A DNA stretch of 9,158 nt from Dehalococcoidales bacterium (lineage in GTDB: Bacteria > Chloroflexota > Dehalococcoidia > Dehalococcoidales > RBG-16-60-22), in assembly GCA_030606585.1 (NCBI GenBank), contig JAUWGD010000066.1:1-9158 (forward strand). Direction: 5' to 3'. This document shows, piece after piece, positions 1-6,563 of this stretch (position 1 is its first letter; every line of letters begins with the position of its first letter). The translations under genes and the position numbers were made by a program. Under the pieces are notes generated by a model. That model did not search any database. It saw only the letters and a list, made by a program, of their open reading frames with translations, and was not told where the DNA came from.

Positions 1-945
1 GGTCACCCGGGGGCCGGCTGGCACCTCACCGCGTTGTACGGCTACCTGGCTGCCGCCGGAGTCGCCGGAAGGCTGCTGAGCCTCGATGAAGATAAACTGG
101 TCAATGCCCTGGGAATCGCCTATCACCAGTGCAGCGGCAACGGCCAGTGCGTCACCGAAGGTGCCCTTACCAAGAGGATGGGGCCGGGCTTTGCGGCGAG
201 GGGTGGAATAGTCGCGGCGCTGATGGCGGAGAAAGGCATTACGGGAGCTAAAGACTGCCTGGAGGGAGAAGTCGGGCTGTACAACCTTTATCATAAGGGA
301 GAGTACGACCCCGAACCCCTCACCGAAGACCTGGGCAAGAGTTTCGCCGGGTTAAACGTCACCATGAAACCCTATCCCTGCTGCAAGGGCACTCACAACT
401 ACGTCGACGCGGCGTTGGCTTTAGTCAATAAATATAACATTAAAGACGAAGACGTACGGGAAATTACCGTCTTCTGCCAGGACGAGACCAATTTTCTGGT
501 GTATCCTCTGGATAAGAGGAGCCGACCGGAAAACCCGGTCGATTCCCAGTTCAGCATACCCTGGGCAGTAGCGGCGGTTTTCGCCCGGGGTCGGGTCGGA
601 GTCGGGGACTTTACCGGGGAGGCTATTAAGAGTCCGGACATTCTGGATGTCTCCGGTAAAATACGCGTCGAGGTGGATGCTGGACTGAAACAGGCAAAAG
701 GGGTGGACCCGGCGAAAGTCGGCGTGACAACGAAGCAGGGGAAAACCTACATAGAGCAGGCGGGAAATGCTGCGGGTGGCTCTGAGAAACCGCTGCCGTT
801 CAGCGCTTACGAGAGAAAATTCAGGGATTGCGCCGCTTATTCCATAAAACCGCTGGCGGATAAGCGGGTTGATGAAGTAATAGCGTGCATTAATCGACTT
901 GAGCAGCTAGACGATATCAGGGAATTAATTAAACTGCTGAGCTGA
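1..945 (+). CDS. MmgE/PrpD family protein (5' truncated)
   Basis: The reading frame is open from base 1 to the TGA at 943-945. The visible 314 residues are the C-terminal two-thirds of a family whose members are usually about 450 residues, so the true start lies left of the window. Family marks are the opening GWHLTALYGYLAAAGVAG stretch (the GxHxT block), RMGPGFAARGGIVAALMAEKG at visible residues 59-79, KPYPCCKGTH with the following YVDAALAL helix, and a C-terminal leucine-rich helix. MmgE/PrpD enzymes include 2-methylcitrate dehydratase, cis-aconitate decarboxylase and iminodisuccinate epimerase. They act in the cytoplasm on small di- or tricarboxylates and use no metal cluster. The exact substrate cannot be read from the sequence. 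The CoA-transferase 15 nt downstream suggests that its substrate or product is handled as a CoA ester. Assignment to the family is firm; the reaction is open. Confidence 0.9.
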   Translation, partial: GHPGAGWHLTALYGYLAAAGVAGRLLSLDEDKLVNALGIAYHQCSGNGQCVTEGALTKRMGPGFAARGGIVAALMAEKGITGAKDCLEGEVGLYNLYHKGEYDPEPLTEDLGKSFAGLNVTMKPYPCCKGTHNYVDAALALVNKYNIKDEDVREITVFCQDETNFLVYPLDKRSRPENPVDSQFSIPWAVAAVFARGRVGVGDFTGEAIKSPDILDVSGKIRVEVDAGLKQAKGVDPAKVGVTTKQGKTYIEQAGNAAGGSEKPLPFSAYERKFRDCAAYSIKPLADKRVDEVIACINRLEQLDDIRELIKLLS

Positions 946-948
946 GAG

Positions 949-954
949 AGGAGG
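949..954 (+). promoter_or_regulatory. Ribosome binding site of the CoA-transferase gene
   Basis: AGGAGG lies 6 nt before the ATG at 961, directly after the stop codon of the MmgE/PrpD gene. It fixes the start of the downstream gene and fits translation from a shared mRNA. Confidence 0.8.
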
Positions 955-960
955 CAGGTA

Positions 961-2196
961 ATGGGGTGTCCTCTGGAGGGTATTAAAGTTCTGGATTTCA
1001 GTATCGCCGTGGCGGCGCCGTTCGGCGGAACGATGCTGGCCGATATGGGCGCGGAGGTAATCAAGGTGGAGAGGGTGCAGGGGGAGGCGCAGCGACTGGG
1101 GCTTCCCGCCGGCATGGACGATAAACTCGACACCAGCATCGTCGAGAAGATGCCGGATACGGCCTCGTGGATGGCTTTTAACCGCGGCAAGAAGGACTTG
1201 GCCATCGATATCAGGACGGAGAAGGGTAAGGAAATCGTCCTGAAGCTGGTCAAAAAGGCCGACGTCGTTTTACAGAGCTTTCGTCCCGGCGTGGCGGAGA
1301 GGCTGGGAATAGGCTACGAAGATATTTGTAAAATAAACCCGAAGATTATTTATTGCTCCTTTTCAGGCTATGGAGAGACCGGTCCGGTGGCCCACCGTGC
1401 TGGCGGGGATATGTGGAGCCAGGCAATGTCCGGCATGGTCAGCGTGATGGGATACCCCGGCGGCGCGCCGTCGATGCTGCCCTTCCCCGCCTGCGACCAT
1501 GTCGGCGGTATGCTGGTGGCTTACGCAATAATGACGGCTTTATTCGTGCGGGAGCGAACGGGACAGGGACAGTCGTTAACCGTAAACAACCTGGACGCGG
1601 CATTGTATTTACAGTTCAGCGGGTTTGCCGAATATTTAACGGGCGAAAGGATGCCTTATAAATCGGGACGGGGTTACGGGACTCCGCCCTTCGGTCCCTT
1701 CCGCGCCAAAGATGGGGATGTGCTTACTATATTCGGGACAGGCCCGATGTGGCCCGACTTCTGTAAGGTGGTGGGGGTGGAGCATCTGGCGGACGACCCC
1801 AGATTTAAAACCGATGAAGCCAGGCACGAGAACCGGGAAGAAATCGGACGGCTCCTGGATGAAGCGTTCAGTAAAAAGACCCGGGCTGAATGGCAGCAGA
1901 TATTCCGGGAAGCGAAAATGCGCTGCGACCCCTGCCTGACCTACGAGGAGGCATGCGCCCATCCCCAGCTGGAAGAGAATGACATGATTTATACCGCGAA
2001 GCACCCGGTCCGGGGAGAAGTGAAGATGCTGGGACTGCCGGTGAAACTCAAAAAAACCCCGGGGCTCCCTCAGGGGCCGTCGCCCATGCTGGGGCAGCAT
2101 ACCGAGGAAATTCTACTTGGACTGGGATATAAATCCGAAGATATTGCTGAACTGGAGGCTGAAGGGGTAATCAGGACCAGCCGGAAAAAGGCTTAA
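961..2196 (+). CDS. CaiB/BaiF (class III) CoA-transferase
   Basis: A complete 411-residue protein, the usual length for class III (formyl-CoA/carnitine type) CoA-transferases. It moves CoA from an acyl-CoA donor to a free carboxylate in the cytoplasm through an aspartyl-CoA thioester. The N-terminus PLEGIKVLDFSIAVAAPFGG followed by ADMGAEVIKVE is the family signature. It is followed by NRGKKDLAIDI, then FRPGVAERLGIGYEDI, YCSFSGYGETGP and a second block with AALFVRERTGQGQ-like spacing (TALFVRERTGQGQ). Asp179, in the PACDHVGG segment, sits where the catalytic aspartate of formyl-CoA transferase is expected; this is a motif alignment by eye. The start is the ATG at 961 behind a clean AGGAGG. It is co-directional with the MmgE/PrpD gene (15 nt gap) and convergent with the synthetase gene (14 nt gap). 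The acids it uses cannot be told from the sequence. Confidence 0.93.
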   Translation: MGCPLEGIKVLDFSIAVAAPFGGTMLADMGAEVIKVERVQGEAQRLGLPAGMDDKLDTSIVEKMPDTASWMAFNRGKKDLAIDIRTEKGKEIVLKLVKKADVVLQSFRPGVAERLGIGYEDICKINPKIIYCSFSGYGETGPVAHRAGGDMWSQAMSGMVSVMGYPGGAPSMLPFPACDHVGGMLVAYAIMTALFVRERTGQGQSLTVNNLDAALYLQFSGFAEYLTGERMPYKSGRGYGTPPFGPFRAKDGDVLTIFGTGPMWPDFCKVVGVEHLADDPRFKTDEARHENREEIGRLLDEAFSKKTRAEWQQIFREAKMRCDPCLTYEEACAHPQLEENDMIYTAKHPVRGEVKMLGLPVKLKKTPGLPQGPSPMLGQHTEEILLGLGYKSEDIAELEAEGVIRTSRKKA

Positions 2197-2212
2197 AGTT
2201 CGCAAGCCCTCT
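2185..2212 (-). terminator. Small intrinsic terminator candidate for the leftward operon
   Basis: Read on the - strand, GGCTT, a 9-nt loop and AAGCC (arms 2208-2204 and 2194-2190) are followed at once by TTTTT. G-U and A-U pairs outside the core can lengthen the stem to about 7 bp. It lies just past the synthetase stop codon and overlaps the stop codon of the convergent CoA-transferase gene. The stem is short, so confidence is moderate. Confidence 0.45.
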
Positions 2213-3668
2213 ATTTACCTGCGGTAGCATCGAGGTACTGTTTGTACCAGGCTAAATGCCTCATTATTTTAGCGGCGCGGCGCGCGTTCCCCTGGACCAG
2301 AATTTTCTCCCGTCGAAAGAGGGCCGAGACGGCCGGGTCGGGGTTCATATCACGCGATTGCCACAATAAAATAACCGGCTTGCCGTGTTTTTCCGACTTC
2401 TCCCTGATTAACTTCAGGTTTTTCTCTTCCTTTTTTCGGTATACTTTAATCTGCTCGGCATTAAGACCCATGCGGTCGACCAACAGCATTTTGTCCATGA
2501 CTATCGGGGCCAGCAGGAAGACCGCGTCTATGTTGGCATCCTCGAGCAGCGCCAGGAGCAGGTCGACTATGACGGAAAACTCGGAGGTACTGGGGCCGGC
2601 CATATCGACGGGATTCCGGCGTGACCATCGCGCGGGCAGGTATTTATCCAGTTTCTTAATCGTGGAGGCTTCAAGCGAACCCAATTGAAGTCCTTCCTTC
2701 TCACACGCTTCGGCGGTCAGCGCCCCAGGTCCGCCCCCGATACTCAATATACCCACCCTGTTATTATGGGGCAGCGGGCAGTTGATTAACGCGTATACCA
2801 CGTCGCATAACTCGTCGTCGTCATCGACTCTAATCACTCCCGACTGCCTGAAGGCAGCGGTGTAGACATCATCCGCGCCGGCCAGCGCGCCGGTATGTGA
2901 CATGACCGCCTTGGCGGACTCTTCAGTCCCGCCCACCTTGACGATAACCATCGGCTTGCGGGCGGTTATCTCTCTGGCGAGTCGCATGAAGCGTCTCCCT
3001 TCCCGCAGGCCTTCGATATAAGCGGCAATTACTCTAGTATCATCGTCATCTGCCAGGTATTCCAGGTAGTCTTCCATATGCAGGTCGGCTTCGTTGCCGG
3101 TACTGATATATTTACTGAAGGTTACTCCCGCTCCCATTAAATTGCGGACTATCTTGAGGCACATATTGCCGCTCTGGGCCAGGACGGCGGTGTTTCCTGC
3201 GGGTATCTTCCATGTCTGGCCGAAGGTGGATAGTTGCGTACGCGTATCGGCATGCCCCATGCTATTCGGCCCGATGAAGCGCAGGCCTCCCCGACGCGCA
3301 ATCTCGACCATTTCTGCTTCCAGCTTCCGGCCTTCCTCGCCCGTTTCTCCGAATCCCGCGGAGATAACCACCGCGGTCTTGACTGCTTTCGATACGCATT
3401 CGCTCAATACCCCCGGGACCAGCTCTGCCGAGATAACTATCACCGCTAAATCGACCGTATCCGGTATATCAACTACGCTTTTGTAAGCTTTGACCCCGAG
3501 AATCTCGGCGGCATTGGGATTGACCGGATATACGCGCCTGCTTTTATTGCCGAGGAGGCCCTTCATCGCGTTGTTTCCCCACGTCCCCGGCGTGTTGGAT
3601 GCCCCGATAACGGCGATGGATTCAGGGGAAAATAGATATTGCCAGAAGTCCTTTATTTCAGGTTCCAT
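2211..3668 (-). CDS. ADP-forming acyl-CoA synthetase, alpha-type subunit (CoA-binding protein)
   Basis: A 485-residue protein resembling the alpha subunit of ADP-forming acetyl-CoA synthetases. These enzymes convert acyl-CoA, ADP and phosphate to acid, CoA and ATP, or the reverse. Residues about 14-130 form the CoA-binding Rossmann domain (SIAVIGASNTPG, then RVYPVNPNAAEILGVKAY, and FIGPNSMG at 131-138). Residues about 155-295 form the succinyl-CoA-synthetase-like domain with LAQSGN and the phospho-histidine loop SHTGALAGADD, where His258 is the expected phosphorylated residue. Residues about 300-470 form the second ligase domain (SIGGGPGALTAEACEKEGL, RRNPVDMAG). No ATP-grasp (beta) domain is present and none is encoded nearby, so a partner must come from elsewhere if the enzyme is active. 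The ATG start lies 34 nt after the SDR stop codon; a weak AGAAAGG about 14 nt upstream serves as RBS. It is probably the last gene of the AOR-SDR-synthetase unit. Confidence 0.88.
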   Translation of the reverse strand: MEPEIKDFWQYLFSPESIAVIGASNTPGTWGNNAMKGLLGNKSRRVYPVNPNAAEILGVKAYKSVVDIPDTVDLAVIVISAELVPGVLSECVSKAVKTAVVISAGFGETGEEGRKLEAEMVEIARRGGLRFIGPNSMGHADTRTQLSTFGQTWKIPAGNTAVLAQSGNMCLKIVRNLMGAGVTFSKYISTGNEADLHMEDYLEYLADDDDTRVIAAYIEGLREGRRFMRLAREITARKPMVIVKVGGTEESAKAVMSHTGALAGADDVYTAAFRQSGVIRVDDDDELCDVVYALINCPLPHNNRVGILSIGGGPGALTAEACEKEGLQLGSLEASTIKKLDKYLPARWSRRNPVDMAGPSTSEFSVIVDLLLALLEDANIDAVFLLAPIVMDKMLLVDRMGLNAEQIKVYRKKEEKNLKLIREKSEKHGKPVILLWQSRDMNPDPAVSALFRREKILVQGNARRAAKIMRHLAWYKQYLDATAGK

Positions 3669-3702
3669 GTTGAAATATTTGGCCTTTCTCTAAGCGTATG
3701 TT

Positions 3703-4542
3703 TTAGGTGATACCGCCGCCGATGAGGATTGCCTCTCCGGTAATGTATTTGGACTGCTCGGAGACCAGGAAAAAGACCAGGTCGGCAATCTCCTCGGGTT
3801 TGCCGAGTCGACCCAGCGGTATGCCGCTGGGTCCCGATTTGTGCGATTCCTGCTCTACGGCTTCAGCCAGGCTGATTCCCTCGGCTTTTGCCCTCTTAAT
3901 AATTTCTGCGTCTCTCAGGTTGGTATCGAAACCGCCCGGATTGATAATATTAACGTTTATCTTATACTGCGCCAGTTCGGCGGCTAATGTCCTTCCCAGT
4001 CCCAGGATACCATGCTTTGAAGCGCAATAGCCGGCGCTGCCCGCGTAGCCCTTCAGGGCCGCCATGGAGCCGATAAGCACTATCTTTTTACCCTCACCTT
4101 CCGGCACCATCGTCTTGGCTACGGCCTTCGAAATCAAAAACGAGCCGGTAAGATTAATATCCACGATGTCTTTCCACTCTTCTTCGGAAAGGTCTATTAT
4201 CGGGGTGGTCATCGAGCCGCGGATACCGCCGCAATGCACCAGAATATCTATTTTCCCGAACTTCTTTAAGGCTGCCGCCACGGCATCGTCCACCGCCTTG
4301 CTGTCGGCGATATCCGCTACCACCGCCAGGGCTTCGCCGCCCTGTGATTTTATTTCTTCAACGACGGCGTCCAGTCCGTCCCACCCTTCATCCCCGGGCC
4401 AGAGGCTCTTTGGTTTAGCAAACTTATCCAGGACGATTACGTTAGCTCCTTCCGCGGCTAATCGTAAGGCAACGGCATGTCCCATGCCCCTCTTGCTGGC
4501 GGCTCCCGTAACCATGGCGACCTTGCCCTCAAGGCTTTTCAT
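3703..4542 (-). CDS. Short-chain dehydrogenase/reductase (SDR)
   Basis: A complete 279-residue classical-type SDR, an NAD(P)-dependent alcohol/ketone oxidoreductase of the cytoplasm. The nucleotide-binding turn is TGAASKRGMGHA (residues 12-23), with two more residues than the textbook TGxxxGxG. Asp39 at the end of the second strand favours NAD(H) over NADP(H). The usual NNAG after strand four reads HCGG (103-106). The catalytic set is intact: Asn130 (DINLTG), Ser159, Tyr172 and Lys176 (YCASK). About 15 residues (41-58, containing KPKSLWPGDEGWDG) are inserted after strand two; extra sequence at this place is also seen in mycofactocin-associated SDRs, but no mycofactocin genes are visible here. 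The start is the ATG at 4542 behind GAGGAGGT (4560-4553). It lies 58 nt downstream of AOR and 34 nt upstream of the synthetase gene, so it is probably co-transcribed with both. The substrate is unknown. Confidence 0.92.
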   Translation of the reverse strand: MKSLEGKVAMVTGAASKRGMGHAVALRLAAEGANVIVLDKFAKPKSLWPGDEGWDGLDAVVEEIKSQGGEALAVVADIADSKAVDDAVAAALKKFGKIDILVHCGGIRGSMTTPIIDLSEEEWKDIVDINLTGSFLISKAVAKTMVPEGEGKKIVLIGSMAALKGYAGSAGYCASKHGILGLGRTLAAELAQYKINVNIINPGGFDTNLRDAEIIKRAKAEGISLAEAVEQESHKSGPSGIPLGRLGKPEEIADLVFFLVSEQSKYITGEAILIGGGIT

Positions 4543-4552
4543 CGTGCTTGCT

Positions 4553-4560
4553 ACCTCCTC
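4553..4560 (-). promoter_or_regulatory. Ribosome binding site of the SDR gene
   Basis: GAGGAGGT on the - strand lies 10 nt upstream of the ATG whose first base is 4542. It is the strongest Shine-Dalgarno sequence in the leftward unit and confirms this start. Confidence 0.7.
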
Positions 4561-4600
4561 GTATAGAAGTAAGGATTATTATCTGATTTCGGCGGGTACT

Positions 4601-6403
4601 CTATGGCGACCAGAGTTCATTGGCTATATCGTCCAGGCCCAGTTCCAGCAGTTTTTTCTTACTCGGTTTCGTCGTTACCCTGTCCCAGTCGAGAGCGTCG
4701 AGGTTCTCGTTTATCTCGGTCTCTATATCCGACGTCACACCGGCCAGCGGGCCATCCTGGTGAGGGGGACGACCGATTATCCTCCCGTGCACCTTGAGCT
4801 CCCGGGGGTTGATGCCTTCACGCAGCGTGAAGACATGCCTGATATTGGCAATCCTCTCGCCGCACTTGAGTATCCTGTCCTGGGAATAGTCCCAGCCTGT
4901 TACGGCGCTCAAGTACCCCCTGATGTATTTACTCGGGTCGGGCACCATGGTGTCGCTGTGGAGGCATAGTCCGGAGGCGCTGAGGACGTAGTCCTCGAAC
5001 TGGCTGGGCCCGAAACCGGAGGTATGGCGGCCGGGGGTTGCGTCCATCTGGTACCTGGCAGCCGTCGGCTTACCCCTGAAAAACGGAAAATCGAATTTCG
5101 GGTCGTGCAGCCCCAGCTCTTGCCCCCCGATATGTACCGCGTATTGCTCGGCCGACTTGCCGATTCTTCCGGCGGCGACCTGAACTCCATCGGCGAGGAC
5201 GGCGCCGAAGCCCTCGCGCCGGGCTATCTTCCCGGTCATGGCAATCATGGCGTGGTGGTTGCCCCAGTTAAGATCGATTCCGTCCGTATCCTTTTTAGTA
5301 ATGATGCCATGCTCGTAGCATTCCATAGCGAAAGCGATGATGGTCCCGGTGGATATGGTATCCAGCCCGTAGCTGTTACAGATATGGGTAGCCATGGCTA
5401 TCGCCTCGGGATTGTTGTTGAGGCACATCGCTCCGAAGGCGGCGGCGGTCTCGTATTCCGGTCGGTGAGTGCCCGCCGGGTACTTATAATCGCCGGTGCC
5501 CTCTTTTAACCTGCCCTTGCAGGCGGCGGGACAGCGCCAGCAGCCCATCCGACTCGCCACGCTGGCATCTATCACATCCTTGTTGAGACCTGAGACGTCA
5601 GGCAGGTCAATAACGCCGACACCGCCCCAGTTTTTCACCGGCGTATCGCCGCTGTGCGCCGAGCTATCGGTGTGCACGTTGGTGCCATACCGGTGAAAGC
5701 CCTCAAGACCCGGCCCTTTTATCTCGGCCATATGCTCCTGTCTCAACCTGTTGACCGCGTCGGCATCGGCTATGGCAACTTTCATATCTCCCCTGACTAC
5801 CACCGCCTTAAGCCGCTTGGAGCCCATGACTGCCCCCAACCCTGAGCGCCCGGCGGCATCGCCTCCGTAATTCATCATACAGGCAACGAGAGAGCGTTGT
5901 TCTCCTGCCGGGCCTATGCTGAGCACCCTGGCTGTTTTACCGCATTCGGCCTGCAGTATATCGTCTGTTTCAAAGGTGCTTTTACCCCAGAGGTGAGCGG
6001 CGTCTTTCAATTCTACTTTACCATTCTTAATATTAAGGTAAACCGGCTTTTCCGAAGCGCCGTCAATAAATATACCGTCATATCCGGCGAATTTCAGGGT
6101 AGGGCCGAAATAACCCCCGGCATTGGCATCTCCCCACCCGCCGGTCAGCGGGGATTTCCCTATTACGGTAAAACGGCAGCCGGTGATAGCCGGAGTACCG
6201 GTGAGCGGGCCGGTCATCAGGCCGAGAGTATTTTCCGGACCCAGGGGGTCTACCCCGCCTCTCTGCCGGCTGTAGAGAATCATGGCGCCGATGCCGTAAC
6301 CCCCGACGAAATTCTGGCACAGGTTCTCATCAAGCGGTTCCTCTTTAATCTCGCCGGTAGAGAGATTCACGAACAAGAGCTTCTCCATGTATCCTCGGGC
6401 CAT
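4601..6403 (-). CDS. Aldehyde:ferredoxin oxidoreductase family protein (tungstopterin enzyme)
   Basis: A complete 600-residue member of the AOR family, close to the roughly 605 residues of the Pyrococcus enzyme. Such enzymes oxidise aldehydes to acids, or reduce acids, with ferredoxin, using a tungsten bis-pyranopterin and one [4Fe-4S] cluster in the cytoplasm. The N-terminal domain shows GYMEKLLFVNLSTGEI, FVGGYGIGA, GPLTGT, RFTVIGKSPLTGGWGDANAGG and GPTLKFAGYDGI, the usual pterin-binding half. The cluster ligands are Cys288, Cys291, Cys295 (GCWRCPAACKG) and Cys480 (SGLC). The two DxxGL(D/C) pterin motifs read NSYGLD (343-348) and SASGLC (475-480), so their first Asp is replaced by Asn and Ser. 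Glu318 in PEYET is a likely active-site acid. The ATG at 6403 has AGGAG 6 nt upstream; Met6 is a less likely start because the conserved GY precedes it. It is the first gene of the leftward unit, followed by the SDR gene. The aldehyde substrate is not predictable. Confidence 0.94.
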   Translation of the reverse strand: MARGYMEKLLFVNLSTGEIKEEPLDENLCQNFVGGYGIGAMILYSRQRGGVDPLGPENTLGLMTGPLTGTPAITGCRFTVIGKSPLTGGWGDANAGGYFGPTLKFAGYDGIFIDGASEKPVYLNIKNGKVELKDAAHLWGKSTFETDDILQAECGKTARVLSIGPAGEQRSLVACMMNYGGDAAGRSGLGAVMGSKRLKAVVVRGDMKVAIADADAVNRLRQEHMAEIKGPGLEGFHRYGTNVHTDSSAHSGDTPVKNWGGVGVIDLPDVSGLNKDVIDASVASRMGCWRCPAACKGRLKEGTGDYKYPAGTHRPEYETAAAFGAMCLNNNPEAIAMATHICNSYGLDTISTGTIIAFAMECYEHGIITKKDTDGIDLNWGNHHAMIAMTGKIARREGFGAVLADGVQVAAGRIGKSAEQYAVHIGGQELGLHDPKFDFPFFRGKPTAARYQMDATPGRHTSGFGPSQFEDYVLSASGLCLHSDTMVPDPSKYIRGYLSAVTGWDYSQDRILKCGERIANIRHVFTLREGINPRELKVHGRIIGRPPHQDGPLAGVTSDIETEINENLDALDWDRVTTKPSKKKLLELGLDDIANELWSP

Positions 6404-6409
6404 TACTCA

Positions 6410-6437
6410 CTCCTATATCGGAAAATAAAAAATTATA
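6410..6437 (-). promoter_or_regulatory. Possible -10 element and RBS of the AOR gene
   Basis: A perfect TATAAT on the - strand occupies 6437-6432, 28 nt before the AOR start codon, with AGGAG at 6414-6410 between them. No convincing -35 box lies 16-18 nt upstream. The terminator at 6489-6529 isolates this gene from the transporter unit, so some promoter is needed here. The -10 box alone is weak evidence. Confidence 0.4.
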
Positions 6438-6488
6438 TCTACATTCTACTCGTGATGGGCTCGTCTATCAACATGGTCGGGTAATAAG

Positions 6489-6529
6489 TAAAATCCCTCG
6501 AAGTCTCTCTGCCGCTTCGAGGGATTTTA
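6489..6529 (-). terminator. Strong, nearly symmetric intrinsic terminator after dctM
   Basis: Fifteen perfect base pairs (6489-6503 with 6515-6529; core ATCCCTCGAAG and CTTCGAGGGAT) enclose an 11-nt loop. On the - strand the stem runs into TTTTACTTATT, and on the + strand into TTTTAACTTTT. It sits 35 nt past the dctM stop codon and 86 nt before the AOR start, so it should end the transporter transcript. It could also stop antisense transcription coming from the left. Confidence 0.88.
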
Positions 6530-6563
6530 ACTTTTAACAGGTATCTCACAAGAGAGTAACAGG

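Noticed and set aside
34..945. TTG at 34 as the start of the MmgE/PrpD gene
   Set aside because: The frame is open and carries conserved family residues (GWHLTA) before position 34, and no ribosome binding site precedes it. The gene simply enters from the left edge.
1636..2100. - strand open frame of 154 codons opposite the CoA-transferase gene
   Set aside because: It lies entirely within a complete, motif-rich CoA-transferase gene and shows no ribosome binding site or recognisable domain.
4064..4969. Long + strand open frame (about 300 codons) opposite the SDR and AOR genes
   Set aside because: The product is a low-complexity Ser/Pro/Thr/Ala-rich mirror of two well-supported genes, has no family motif, and runs across both of them.
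5897..6484. + strand open frame running from inside AOR into the intergenic region
   Set aside because: It shadows the AOR gene, shows no domain, and ends by chance next to the terminator hairpin.
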